From Micromonospora lupini str. Lupac 08 (GTDB lineage: Bacteria > Actinomycetota > Actinomycetes > Mycobacteriales > Micromonosporaceae), in NCBI RefSeq assembly GCF_000297395.2, contig NZ_HF570108.1, forward strand, positions 7,018,514 through 7,082,513: a stretch of 64,000 bases of DNA, written 5' to 3'. The notes under the pieces are model-generated. The model searched no databases. It was given only the letters and a program-made list of their open reading frames with translations, and was not told the DNA's origin. Both the position numbers and the translations under genes were made by a program. Below, piece after piece: positions 36,546 through 46,118 of this stretch; within the stretch, counting starts at the first letter, position 1, and every line of letters starts with the position of its first letter.

Positions 36546-37310
36546 ATGCCCTCGCCGACGATCGGTCGCCGCGTGCGTCCGGCGTACCCGATCCTGTTGC
36601 TGCTCGCCCCGGTGCTGGCCGCCGGCTGCGCGACCACCCGGCCGGGGGTGCCGCCGGACGGGGCCGCGCCGACGCCGTCGGCGGTCTGGGCGACAGGTGA
36701 GCAGCCGGCGGCGCCGGCGGCCACGCCGACGACCTCCCGCCCGGCCAGCCCGGCGCCGTCGTCGGGCAAGCCGTCGCCGAGCGCGCCCCGCGCCGGGCTC
36801 CGGCACGTCTTTCCGGTACGCGCCGACAACGTGGACTACCACACGACGCACGGGGCGTACCCGGCGACGGACGTGTTCGCCGACTGCGGTGAGCCGTTCG
36901 TGGCGGTGACCGACGGCAAGGTGCTGGAGGTGAGTCGCGTCGACAGGTACTCCAAGAGTGGGCCGCAGGGCCCGGACAACGGCGGCCTGTCGGTCTCGCT
37001 GCTCGGCGACGACGGGGTGCGCTACTACGGCTCGCACCTCAGCGTGGTCGGCGCCGGCATCGAGGCCGGGGTGCGGGTTCGCGCCGGGCAGCAGCTCGGC
37101 AAGGTGGGCCGCACCGGTAACGCCAACAACGTCTGCCACGTGCACTTCGGCATCTCGCCGCCGTGCACCGGCAAGGACGGGTGGTGGATCCGGCGCGGTG
37201 TGCTGTGGCCGGCCCGGTATCTGGACTCGTGGCGGCAAGGCGGCAACCGGGAACCCGCCGCCGAGGTGACCACGTGGCAGCGCAAACACGGCTGCCCGAA
37301 GGCTCCCTGA
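36546..37310 (+). CDS. M23-family (LytM) peptidase, lipoprotein
   Basis: 254 residues. Signal peptide with a lipobox-like LAAGC near residue 28, then a ~50-residue Pro/Ser/Thr-rich spacer. The peptidase domain has VDYHTTHGAYPATDVFADCG (first zinc-ligand region, the H-x6-D variant common in actinobacteria) and VCHVHFGIS (HxH). It likely cleaves peptidoglycan cross-bridges or acts as a regulator of cell-wall hydrolases. 29 bases before the PHP gene. Confidence 0.9.
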   Translation: MPSPTIGRRVRPAYPILLLLAPVLAAGCATTRPGVPPDGAAPTPSAVWATGEQPAAPAATPTTSRPASPAPSSGKPSPSAPRAGLRHVFPVRADNVDYHTTHGAYPATDVFADCGEPFVAVTDGKVLEVSRVDRYSKSGPQGPDNGGLSVSLLGDDGVRYYGSHLSVVGAGIEAGVRVRAGQQLGKVGRTGNANNVCHVHFGISPPCTGKDGWWIRRGVLWPARYLDSWRQGGNREPAAEVTTWQRKHGCPKAP

Positions 37311-37339
37311 CGCGGCTCGTACGCACTAGGTTCGGTGGG

Positions 37340-38410
37340 ATGAGCGCTCGGGACCCCATTGCCGACCTGCGCCGGATCGCGTTCCTGCTGGAGCGGGCGA
37401 ACGAGGCCACCTACCGGGTGCGGGCGTTTCGTTCCGCGGCGAAGGCGCTTGCCGGCCTCCCGGCGGCCGAGGTGGCCGAGCGGGCCGGCAACGGCACGCT
37501 CACCGAGCTGGCGGGTGTGGGGGACGTGACGGCCCGCTGCGTGGCGGAGTCCCTGGCCGGCGAGGAGCCGGTCTATCTGCGCCGGCTGGTGGCGACCGAG
37601 GGCAGCGACCTGGATGCCGAGGCCACGGCGCTGCGCGCCGCCCTGCGGGGCGACTGCCACACCCACTCGGACTGGTCCGACGGCGGCTCCCCCATTGAGG
37701 AGATGGCGCTCGCCGCGGTGGAGCTGGGCCACGAGTACGTGGTGCTCACCGACCACTCGCCCCGGCTGACGGTCGCGCGCGGGCTGACCGCCGAGCGGCT
37801 GCGCCGGCAGCTCGACCACGTGGCGCAGGTCAACGCGGCGCTGCCGGAGGGTTTCCGGATCCTGACGGGGATCGAGGTGGACATCCTCGCCGACGGCTCA
37901 CTCGATCAGGACGACGAGCTGCTGGCGCGACTCGACGTGGTGGTCGGGTCGGTGCACAGCGGTCTGAAGGACGAGCGGTCGAAGATGACCCGGCGCATGC
38001 TGAAGGCTGTCGTCAACCCGCACCTGGACATCCTCGGTCACGTCACCGGGCGGATGGTGTCGTCCCGCCCGGCGGGGGTGACCGGCCCGGGTGATCGGGG
38101 GCACCGCGCGCGAACCCGGGCGGAGAGCGACTTCGACGCGGACGCGGTCTTCGCCGCCTGCGCGGAGCACGACACCGCCGTTGAAATCAACTCCCGGCCG
38201 GAGCGGCAGGACCCGCCGAAGCGGCTGATCCGCCGCGCCCTGGAGGCGGGCTGCCGCTTCGCCATCAACACGGACGCGCACGCGCCCGGTCAGCTCGACT
38301 GGCAGCGGTTCGGCTGCGAGCGGGCCGCGCTCTGCGGCGTCCCCGCCGACCGGGTGGTCAACACCTGGTCGGCCGAGCAGCTCGTGGAGTGGACACACGC
38401 CCGGACCTGA
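37340..38410 (+). CDS. PHP-domain phosphoesterase with N-terminal HhH (PolX C-terminal-like)
   Basis: 356 residues. The N-terminal ~85 residues are the helical/helix-hairpin-helix part seen in X-family polymerases (AFLLERANEATYRVRAFRSAAKAL and LTELAGVGDVTARCVAE). Then a PHP domain with its metal ligands: DCHTHSDWSDG, VLTDHSPRL, TGIEVDIL, VVGSVHSG, LDILGH, AVEINSRPERQDPP and INTDAHAP. It resembles the PHP part of PolX but has no polymerase core. A phosphoesterase or nuclease role in DNA repair is inferred. Confidence 0.85.
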   Translation: MSARDPIADLRRIAFLLERANEATYRVRAFRSAAKALAGLPAAEVAERAGNGTLTELAGVGDVTARCVAESLAGEEPVYLRRLVATEGSDLDAEATALRAALRGDCHTHSDWSDGGSPIEEMALAAVELGHEYVVLTDHSPRLTVARGLTAERLRRQLDHVAQVNAALPEGFRILTGIEVDILADGSLDQDDELLARLDVVVGSVHSGLKDERSKMTRRMLKAVVNPHLDILGHVTGRMVSSRPAGVTGPGDRGHRARTRAESDFDADAVFAACAEHDTAVEINSRPERQDPPKRLIRRALEAGCRFAINTDAHAPGQLDWQRFGCERAALCGVPADRVVNTWSAEQLVEWTHART

Positions 38411-38440
38411 CCGGCCCGGGCGTCGACACCGGGGTGTCGA

Positions 38441-38519
38441 GTTGATCGACTCGCGATCGCTGAAACCGGGGTGTCCTGGACCGCAGGACACCCCGGTTTC
38501 AAGGAAGCCGAGTTGATCA
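38441..38519. repeat. Dispersed palindromic intergenic repeat, copy 2
   Basis: 79 bases with outer ends GTTGATCGACTC and GAGTTGATCA and a perfect 18-bp inner stem (TGAAACCGGGGTGTCCTG, 38461-38478, against 38484-38501, loop GACCG). Its reverse complement closely matches the element at 18104. The right end includes the stop codon (38517-38519) of the DMT transporter gene. Confidence 0.85.
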
Positions 38520-39536
38520 CCCGCGGGCAGGCGCAGCAGGCTCGGCCGCGGGCGCAGCAGGCTCGGCAGGCTCGGCGGCGGGTGTGGCGGGCGCGCCGAC
38601 GCCCGCCACCGGCCGGGGCCTGCGACGGCCGAACAGGCCCTGCGCGACCGCGACGCCCAGCAGCACGATGAGCGCGCCGACCGGCTGGTGCCAGTTGAGC
38701 CGCTCGTCGAGCACCACGGCGCCGATCAGCACCGCGAAGATCGGAATCAGGTACGTGACGGTGGAGGCGGTGCTCGCGCCGGCCACCCGGATGTTGCGCA
38801 TGTTGATGACGAAGGCGAGCCCGGTGCCGAGCGCCCCGAGGGTCAGCACACTGGCCACCACCTTCGGCGACAGCTCGGTGGGCAGCGGCGGCGCACCGGC
38901 GACGAACGGGGTGACGACGGCAAGCTGCACGGCGGCGAGCAGCAACTGTGCCGTGGACAGCGACAGCCCGGAGTGCGCGCTGCCCGCGACGAACCGCTTC
39001 TGGTACGGGATGGCGACGCCGTAACAGGCGGCCGCCCCGAAGCACATCAACTGCCCGACGAAGTGCGCCCCGCCGATGCCCTCCCAGACCCCGAGCACCA
39101 CGAGCACGCCGAGGAAGCCCAGCCCGAGGCCGATCGCGCGGCGCACTGTCAACCGCTCGGTGCGGAACACGAGCACCGCCAGCGGCAGCACGATCAGCGG
39201 CGTCGTCGCGTTCCAGATACCGGCCAGCATCGACTCGACCCGTTGCTCGCCGTAACCGAAGAGGGTGAACGGCACCGCCACGCCGAACGCGGCGACGACG
39301 AAGAGGTGCGCCCACACGCGGGGCTCGCGGGGCAGCCGGTCGCGCAGCACCGCGAGGACGACCAACAGGGTCAGCGCGCCGGAGACGACGCGGTAGAGAG
39401 TCAGCTGAACGGGGTGCAGCTCGGCCACGCCGACCTTGATGAACAGGAAGCTGGATCCCCAGATGGCGGCGAGGGCGAAGAAGCCAGGCAGCCAGGCGCG
39501 CAGCGGCGCCTTGTCAGGAGCAACATCGGTGGTCAC
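38517..39536 (-). CDS. EamA/DMT-family transporter
   Basis: About 339 residues; the start is uncertain (GTG at 39536 or 39545, TTG at 39566). Ten hydrophobic segments in two EamA halves: FFALAAIWGSSFLFIKVG and IGLGLGFLGVLVVLGV in the first, and VVASVLTLGALGTGLAFVINM and LIPIFAVLIGAVVLDERL in the second. It ends in an Ala/Pro/Glu repeat tail, and its stop codon lies within a palindromic repeat. Probably a metabolite exporter; substrate unknown. Confidence 0.88.
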   Translation of the reverse strand: MTTDVAPDKAPLRAWLPGFFALAAIWGSSFLFIKVGVAELHPVQLTLYRVVSGALTLLVVLAVLRDRLPREPRVWAHLFVVAAFGVAVPFTLFGYGEQRVESMLAGIWNATTPLIVLPLAVLVFRTERLTVRRAIGLGLGFLGVLVVLGVWEGIGGAHFVGQLMCFGAAACYGVAIPYQKRFVAGSAHSGLSLSTAQLLLAAVQLAVVTPFVAGAPPLPTELSPKVVASVLTLGALGTGLAFVINMRNIRVAGASTASTVTYLIPIFAVLIGAVVLDERLNWHQPVGALIVLLGVAVAQGLFGRRRPRPVAGVGAPATPAAEPAEPAAPAAEPAAPARG

Positions 39537-39643
39537 CCCTGACACTCTGCCGCAGCGGTACGACAAAGTCCCGCGACTTTCTGCTGGTTGGACACGACAA
39601 ACAGCGTCGACACCGGGGCGGGGCGGTCACGTAGTGTCGCACC

Positions 39644-41314
39644 GTGGGACGAATTGATGAACTCGCCAACCGCTACGTGGCCGAGTGGGCGCCGTTGAGC
39701 CCCACCGGCGCGACCTACGTCGGCATCGCCGGCCATGACGACCAGCTCGACGACCTCTCACCCGAGGGTTACCGGGCAAAGGCCGACCTCACCCGCCGCA
39801 CCCTCACCGAGCTTGAGGTTACCGAGCCGGACACCGAGGCGGAACGCACCGCCAAGGAGGCCATGCAGGAACGGCTCGGCCTCGACCTGGCCCGCTACGA
39901 GGCCGGCGAGACGACGAGCGAAATCAGCGTGATCGAGAGTGGGCTGCACGAGGTCCGCATGGTGTTCGACCTGATGCCGACGGCGACGGCCGACGACCAG
40001 GCAAACGTCGCCGCCCGGCTCAACGGCCTGGCCGGTGCCCTGGAGGGTTACAAGACCACGCTGCGCGAGGCGCTCGCCCACGGGCGGGTCAGCTCGAAGG
40101 TGCAGCTCGTCGAGGTGGCCAAGCAGTGCGACACCTGGACCGACCCGACCGGGGACAACTTCTTCCACGGCCTCGTCGAGCGGCTGGGCGTGGACGGCAC
40201 GCTCGGCGCCGAGCTGCGCCGGGGCGCGGCGGCGGCCACCGCGGCGACAGCCGAGTTCGGCCAGTTCCTGCGCGCCGAGCTGGCCCCGCACGGGCGGGAC
40301 AAGCAGGCCGCCGGCCGGGAACGCTACGAACTCGCCTCGCAGTACTTCCTCGGCGCGAAGGTCGACCTGGACGAGACGTACGCCTGGGGCTTCGCGGAGC
40401 TGGCCCGCCTGGAGGCGGAGATGCGGGTCGTGGCCGGTCGTATCGCGGGCTCGGGCGCGTCCGTCGACGAGGCGGTGGCCACGCTCGACGCCGACCCGGC
40501 GCGGACCATCCAGGGCAAGGAGGCGTTCCGCGACTGGATGCAGGCGCTCGCCGACAAGGCGATCGCCGAGCTGCACGGCACCCACTTCGACATTCCGGAG
40601 CAGGTCCGCCGGATCGAGTGCTGCCTCGCCCCGACCAGCGACGGCGCCATCTACTACACCGGGCCGAGCGAGGACTTCTCCCGCCCGGGCCGCATGTGGT
40701 GGGCGGTGCCGCAGGGCATCACGGACTTCTCCACCTGGCGGGAGGTGACGACGGTCTACCACGAGGGCGTGCCGGGTCACCACCTTCAGGTGGCGCAGAC
40801 CGCCGTCCGGGCCGACCTGCTCAACCGCTGGCAGCGGCTGCTGTGCTGGGTCTCCGGGCACGGCGAGGGCTGGGCGCTCTACTCGGAGCGACTGATGGAC
40901 GAGCTGGGCTATCTGGAGGACCCGGGCGACAAGCTCGGCATGCTCGACGGTCAGGCCATGCGCGCCGCCCGGGTGATCGTCGACATCGGCATGCACCTGG
41001 AGTTGGAGATCCCGAAGGACAACCCGTTCGGCTTCCACCCGGGCGAGCGGTGGACGCCCGAGCTGGGCTGGGAGTTCATGCGGGCACACTGCCGGGTGCC
41101 GGACGAGAACCTGCGCTTCGAGTTGAACCGCTACCTGGGCTGGCCGGGGCAGGCGCCGTCGTACAAGGTGGGCGAGCGGATCTGGTTGCAGGCCCGCGAG
41201 GACGCCAAGGCCCGCAAGGGCGCCGACTTCGACCTGCGGGAGTTCCACCGGCAGGCGTTGGACCTGGGCGCGCTGGGCCTCGACCCGCTGCGCAAGGCGC
41301 TGGCCCGACTCTGA
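39644..41314 (+). CDS. DUF885 family protein (putative metallo-carboxypeptidase-like)
   Basis: 556 residues, GTG start. It has the DUF885 pattern: N-terminal NRYVAEWAPLSPTGATYVGI, and a thermolysin-like zinc motif VYHEGVPGHHLQVAQ at about residues 370-385. Further conserved parts are GHGEGWALYSERLMDELGYL and LGMLDGQAMRAARVIVDIGMH. There is no signal peptide, so it is probably cytoplasmic. Peptidase activity is inferred from the HExxH-like site. Confidence 0.9.
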   Translation: MGRIDELANRYVAEWAPLSPTGATYVGIAGHDDQLDDLSPEGYRAKADLTRRTLTELEVTEPDTEAERTAKEAMQERLGLDLARYEAGETTSEISVIESGLHEVRMVFDLMPTATADDQANVAARLNGLAGALEGYKTTLREALAHGRVSSKVQLVEVAKQCDTWTDPTGDNFFHGLVERLGVDGTLGAELRRGAAAATAATAEFGQFLRAELAPHGRDKQAAGRERYELASQYFLGAKVDLDETYAWGFAELARLEAEMRVVAGRIAGSGASVDEAVATLDADPARTIQGKEAFRDWMQALADKAIAELHGTHFDIPEQVRRIECCLAPTSDGAIYYTGPSEDFSRPGRMWWAVPQGITDFSTWREVTTVYHEGVPGHHLQVAQTAVRADLLNRWQRLLCWVSGHGEGWALYSERLMDELGYLEDPGDKLGMLDGQAMRAARVIVDIGMHLELEIPKDNPFGFHPGERWTPELGWEFMRAHCRVPDENLRFELNRYLGWPGQAPSYKVGERIWLQAREDAKARKGADFDLREFHRQALDLGALGLDPLRKALARL

Positions 41315-41315
41315 G

Positions 41316-41360
41316 CAGTGGAGGGCCGCATCCCGGACTGGTGCGACCCTCCACTGTTTT
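41316..41360 (+). terminator. Rho-independent terminator after DUF885 gene
   Basis: Stem CAGTGGAGGG (41316-41325) and CCCTCCACTG (41347-41356), directly followed by TTTTG. It starts two bases after the stop codon. The 21-base loop can form a second small stem. Confidence 0.82.
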
Positions 41361-41484
41361 GCCGTCGAGTGACCTGGTATTCGCCGGGTCAGAGATTCAT
41401 TTACTGAAACCAGGGATAAATCCGTTCCCTGACACAAGTATCACGATGGCGAAAAGTGATTTATCGCCTGACGACTACCAGAAG

Positions 41485-44400
41485 TCACGGACACTTCGAT
41501 CCATCCCTTATCACTACCCAGGCGTCCGGATGGGTCTCGTAACTGCCCCAATAGAGATTCGCCTTACCCTCGAATTCCCAAAGATGCGTGAAATAGTCGG
41601 CAACAAAGGCTCCCCAATAACGGTACCGCGTCCATTGCGCCGAATGCACCTGTTCGTGCCAGAGCAGGTCGCGACCCTTCTCGCTGGCCACACTCGGTCC
41701 GTGCAACTGTCGCAACCGCAGCCGTATCCACGCCTCACACTCGAGCTCATTCTCGAGAGCAGCCGAGCCCTTTTTGTAGAACATAAAGTCCCCGACTGTG
41801 ATGGGTTGACCTTTCAGGCTAGGCGGCAGGCCGAAGCAAACAGTCTGGAAATAGTCCCATTGGCAGGATTGAAAGTTGTCCAAAGCCCACAACATCGCCA
41901 CATTATTGCTGCCGTTATCGTCGTTCTTCGGGCGGTTCGGCTTCTTGCCTGTAAGCACTCTGCGGGGCACGTCCTCTGCGGTCCAGGTAGCCTTGGCCTC
42001 GCCGGACAAGTTATACGCGGCGACCTGAAACTCGTAGACCCGGAGGGTGGGAAGTTTATCCCAGACGGTGAATGAGTTATTTGGAGTCGTCGCGCTGATC
42101 GGGGTCCAGCTGGTCTGCCCGTCGGTGAGGTTCCGATAATAGATCCGGTACCAGACATCCGGGGTCGAACTGTGCGTCCAATGCAGCTCCACGCCATTGG
42201 TGATGGATTTGCTCGTTAGCCCAGATGGTGCCTTCGGCGCAGGCGGCATCGGTCGCCCGCTGACCGTGTTGGAGTAGCCGCTGATACCGGAGAGGTTGGT
42301 CGCCGTGACCTTCCATTCATACGTGTGCCCGTTGATCAGGTAGTCACCGGTGAAGGTGCAGCAGCTGGTCACCGGATACGGCAGCTTCTGCCACGACTGC
42401 CCCGCCGTCACGTCCCGCTGATAGATGAGATACCAGACGTTCCGTGTGGAGCTGGCGGTCCATTTGAGCACGACGCCCTTGTCCTTGACGGTCGCAGTCA
42501 GGCCGCTGGGCGCGGACGGGATCGGCGGCATCGGCCGCCCGCTGACGGTGCTCGTATAGCCACTGGCCCCGGTGATGTTGGTGGCGCGGATCCTCCATTC
42601 GTACGTGTGTCCGTTGGCCAGAAGGTCTCCGTTGAAGGCGCAGCAGATGGTCACCGGATACGGCAGCTTCTGCCACGCTTGCCCCACTGTGACGTCCCGC
42701 TGGTAGATGTCGTAGTAGACATTCGGCGACGCGCTCGCGGTCCAGGTAAGCCGGACTGTCCCGTCACCCACGGTGGCGGCCAGATTGGTCGGCGTGGCGG
42801 GCAGCGGCGGCATCGGACGTCCGCTGACCACGTTGGACCCACCGGAGGCACCAGAGGCGTTCGTCGCCACCACCTTCCACTCGTAGGTGTGCCCGTTGTT
42901 CAGCAGATTGCCGTTGTGAGTGCAGCAGGTCGTCACCGGATAGGGCAACTTCTTCCAGGACTCTCCCGCGGTGACGTCCCGCTGGTAGATGTCGTAGTAC
43001 ACATTCGGAGACGGGCTAGCCGACCAGGTCAGCCTGACCGTTCCATCGCCGGTCGTGGCGGCAAGATTCGACGCTGGCTTCGGTAGACCCCCGAGGGACG
43101 TAACCTGGATCACCGCCGAAGCTGGCCCCTCCCCGCCCTGGTTGTCGGCGCTGACCTTGAACTCGTACACGTGGCCGTGCACCAGGTATTCCATCGTCAC
43201 GTTCGTGCGGTCGGTGGGGTAGCTCGCCTTGCTGAACGTGGCGCCCGCTGTCTTATCGCGGTAGTAGACCCAGTAGAGGGCTGGCTGGCCCACCGAATCC
43301 CAGTCCAGGTCGATGGAACCGTCCCCGCCGGTGCGGCCGCGGAGGTTCGGCGGCGTGGGCGGCAGCGCGAAGGTGCTTGTCGCCTGCACCACGGCACTCT
43401 GCGGGCCGACCAGACCATTGGTGGCGGCCACCTTGAACTCGTAGACGTGCCTGTGCGTCAACAGATCGATCTTGACGGTGCAGCAGATGGTGACCGGATA
43501 GGCCAGCTTCGTGAAGGAGGCGCCGGCGGTCACGTCCCGCATGTACACGTCGTACCAGAAACCTGACCCGTTCGGCTGGGTCCAGTTCAACTGGATCGTG
43601 CCATCGGACTGCGCAATGGCACCCACCCCGGTCACTTGTGGCGGGGGAGCCGGCCGCGGCGTGACCTGCACGGCGTTACTGAAAGGGCTCGCCCCGGCCT
43701 GGTTGGTTGCCGCGACCTTGAATTCGTACGTCTCGTTATTGGCCAGATATTCCAGCGTGATCGTGCAGCACGTGGTGACCGGCAACGGCAGTTGGGTGAA
43801 GTCGGCCTCCCCCGCTGTCACGTTGCGCCGGTAGACCGAAAACCACGTGTCCGCCGATGCGTCCCACTGCAGGGTGGCGGTGCCGACACCGGCGGTGGCC
43901 CGCAGGTTCGCCGGCGCTGCCGGGAGAGGATAGACCGAGGTAGCCCTCGCCAGGTTGCTTGCCGGCCCCTCACCACCCCTGTTCGTCGCAGTCACCTTGT
44001 ACTCGTACTCATGGTTGTGTAGCAGGTACTTGTCAACCATCGTGCAGCACTCGGTGACGGGCAGCGGCAGTTGGGTGAACCCTTCCCCCGCGGTGACGTC
44101 CCGATGGTAGATCCGGAACCACACGTCGGCCGGCGCCGCCCAGCTCAACTTGATGCTTCCATCGGCGTTAGGGGTAGCGGTCAGCGCGGTGGGTGCCGCC
44201 GGCAGGGCGTAGGTGGCGGTCGCACTCACCGGGAGCGAGCGCGGCGACTCCCCACCGCCGTTGCGGGTCACCATCACAAACTCGTATCTATGGTTGTGCT
44301 CGAGATTGTCCAGCACCAATTGGCTGTCCGATCCGCCAAGACGGGTCGCCAGGTCAAACTCAGCCACACCCTCGGTGACGTCGCGCTTGAGTACGTCATA

Positions 44401-45903
44401 CCCCCACGCGCCCGCCACGGCCGTCCAGGTCAGGGTGATCCGCCCGGCCGTGTCCGCAGCGGCTGCGATGCCGCTCGGCGGGGATGGCGGCGCAATGTAG
44501 GGAGTCGCACTGGCGGTTGACGACAGCGGACCCTGACCGACGGCGTTCTCCGCGGCCACCCGGAATTCGTACTGGTGCCCCGAGGTGAGCAAGCCCATGA
44601 GCGCGGTCGGGTCGGTGAACGGGTACGGCTGTCGGGAGAAGTGAGTCTGCCCGGCAGTCACGTTGCGCTGATACAACCAGTACTGTTTGGCACCCGAGAC
44701 TGGGGACCACGACAACCTCACCTGCCCCGCCGTATCAGCCGTCGCCGTCAACCCTGCCGGCACCGATGGCAGGGTGCCCGGATCCGGAGCCGGACGTGGC
44801 CAATCGATCTCTACAAACCGCGGGCGGTACAGACGCGCGTTGGTGAAATTGTCGGCGTTGTCGAGGCTGTTCACGTTGTACGACACCAACAGCTTGCCCG
44901 AGCGGGCCAACTCCGGGTGCACCCGGGCGTCGTAGATGAGGGTCGAGGACTGCGGTGTCACCTCCGGCGCCACCAGCAGCGGCACCGGGCCGGAGAACGG
45001 CCCCGTCGGCGCTGGCGCCGTGTAGGCGAACACCTGCGGGTTGAAGACCAGGTTGGTGTCCTGCGTTACCAACACGAACCCGCTGCCGACCTGCTGGATG
45101 CCATACGCGGTGCCTACCCCGCTGAGCAGCACCCCCGCGTCGGCCGACTGTGCGGACCATGTCGTGCCGGTCCAGAACTGCCACGCGCCAGCGAGCCCTC
45201 CGGAGGGCACCCGTGCCACGTGCCCGAACTTGGTTCCCGCCTGGCCGTTGGAGGTGCCGTAGATGTAGGTGTAGCCGCCCGTCTCCAGCAGCGCCGAGCC
45301 CCATCCGATGGCCGAACCCAGCGGTAGCTTCACCACGCTGGACAGCGTCAGACTCGGCAGCGCGAACGTCGCGAGTGCTGTCCCGGTCATCTCGAAGTCG
45401 AGATTCCCGCCGCCGGTGCGGCGGTAGCTGTTGTACAGCACCTTCATGGTGCCGGCTTCGACCAGGCCGTCCGCCACCCAGTAGTACTCGCCCGGCTCGG
45501 TCGGTACTGCCACTGCCGTCGGCTGCGCAGCCGTCCCGCCGTGCCGCGTGCTGACCAGGTTCAACCCCCCGTCCTGCACCACGATGGTGTTGTTGACCAT
45601 CGGTGTGTTCGCCGGACGCGATCCGTCCGCATTCACAGTGCCCAGGAACGTGTCCGAGAACAACCAGGCCACCCGGCCATCGGGCAGCGCCACGGATGCG
45701 GTGCTGTCACCGCCGGTCCAGTGCCCGCCCGCATCACCATACGAGTTGAACATGGAATTGAGATCTGCTGCGGCGATCCCCCCTGTGGGCACAGCAGCAG
45801 CCGGCGACAACGTGCCGAACAGGCCGACACCGGTGGCGAGTGCCACCACGAGCGCCGCGCCGGTCCATCGGGACCAGCGCGTTCGGCGCGATAAAACGCC
45901 CAT
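41485..45903 (-). CDS. Giant secreted protein: DUF4185-like domain, ten FN3 repeats, HExxH C-terminal domain
   Basis: 1472 residues; ATG at 45903 with GGGAGG upstream. Signal peptide (ALVVALATGVGLFGTLSPAAA, cut near 37). Residues ~40-380 resemble DUF4185 (GDSTASVALPDGRVAWLFSDTF and NTIVVQDG), a likely beta-propeller carbohydrate-binding or hydrolase fold. About ten fibronectin type III repeats of ~93 residues follow, with a shared DVTAGxxF/W motif and, in six, a PVTxCC motif. The last ~159 residues are an unrecognised domain with LLWHEQVHSAQW (HExxH, residues 1416-1420) and later acidic residues (WEFEGKANLYWGSYE), suggesting a zinc protease. The 3' part has much lower GC than the neighbours (50% at 41461-41520 by count). 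Confidence 0.9.
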   Translation of the reverse strand: MGVLSRRTRWSRWTGAALVVALATGVGLFGTLSPAAAVPTGGIAAADLNSMFNSYGDAGGHWTGGDSTASVALPDGRVAWLFSDTFLGTVNADGSRPANTPMVNNTIVVQDGGLNLVSTRHGGTAAQPTAVAVPTEPGEYYWVADGLVEAGTMKVLYNSYRRTGGGNLDFEMTGTALATFALPSLTLSSVVKLPLGSAIGWGSALLETGGYTYIYGTSNGQAGTKFGHVARVPSGGLAGAWQFWTGTTWSAQSADAGVLLSGVGTAYGIQQVGSGFVLVTQDTNLVFNPQVFAYTAPAPTGPFSGPVPLLVAPEVTPQSSTLIYDARVHPELARSGKLLVSYNVNSLDNADNFTNARLYRPRFVEIDWPRPAPDPGTLPSVPAGLTATADTAGQVRLSWSPVSGAKQYWLYQRNVTAGQTHFSRQPYPFTDPTALMGLLTSGHQYEFRVAAENAVGQGPLSSTASATPYIAPPSPPSGIAAAADTAGRITLTWTAVAGAWGYDVLKRDVTEGVAEFDLATRLGGSDSQLVLDNLEHNHRYEFVMVTRNGGGESPRSLPVSATATYALPAAPTALTATPNADGSIKLSWAAPADVWFRIYHRDVTAGEGFTQLPLPVTECCTMVDKYLLHNHEYEYKVTATNRGGEGPASNLARATSVYPLPAAPANLRATAGVGTATLQWDASADTWFSVYRRNVTAGEADFTQLPLPVTTCCTITLEYLANNETYEFKVAATNQAGASPFSNAVQVTPRPAPPPQVTGVGAIAQSDGTIQLNWTQPNGSGFWYDVYMRDVTAGASFTKLAYPVTICCTVKIDLLTHRHVYEFKVAATNGLVGPQSAVVQATSTFALPPTPPNLRGRTGGDGSIDLDWDSVGQPALYWVYYRDKTAGATFSKASYPTDRTNVTMEYLVHGHVYEFKVSADNQGGEGPASAVIQVTSLGGLPKPASNLAATTGDGTVRLTWSASPSPNVYYDIYQRDVTAGESWKKLPYPVTTCCTHNGNLLNNGHTYEWKVVATNASGASGGSNVVSGRPMPPLPATPTNLAATVGDGTVRLTWTASASPNVYYDIYQRDVTVGQAWQKLPYPVTICCAFNGDLLANGHTYEWRIRATNITGASGYTSTVSGRPMPPIPSAPSGLTATVKDKGVVLKWTASSTRNVWYLIYQRDVTAGQSWQKLPYPVTSCCTFTGDYLINGHTYEWKVTATNLSGISGYSNTVSGRPMPPAPKAPSGLTSKSITNGVELHWTHSSTPDVWYRIYYRNLTDGQTSWTPISATTPNNSFTVWDKLPTLRVYEFQVAAYNLSGEAKATWTAEDVPRRVLTGKKPNRPKNDDNGSNNVAMLWALDNFQSCQWDYFQTVCFGLPPSLKGQPITVGDFMFYKKGSAALENELECEAWIRLRLRQLHGPSVASEKGRDLLWHEQVHSAQWTRYRYWGAFVADYFTHLWEFEGKANLYWGSYETHPDAWVVIRDGSKCP

Positions 45904-46118
45904 CCAACCTCCCTTATCAGCAAACTGATCCGCACACGATAATTGCGATCATGAATAGTGATCGCCCCGGAAGAACAAAGCCGACATGCTGCTGGCAGCT
46001 GCCATCGGACGCCTTCCGGGGGGCGAACCCGTGACGGCCCCTGCGGGGTGGCGGTCGTGTGGCGAGGATGCAGCGAGCAGACCGGAACGCATCGGTGCGC
46101 GAGGCGGGTGCAGCATGA

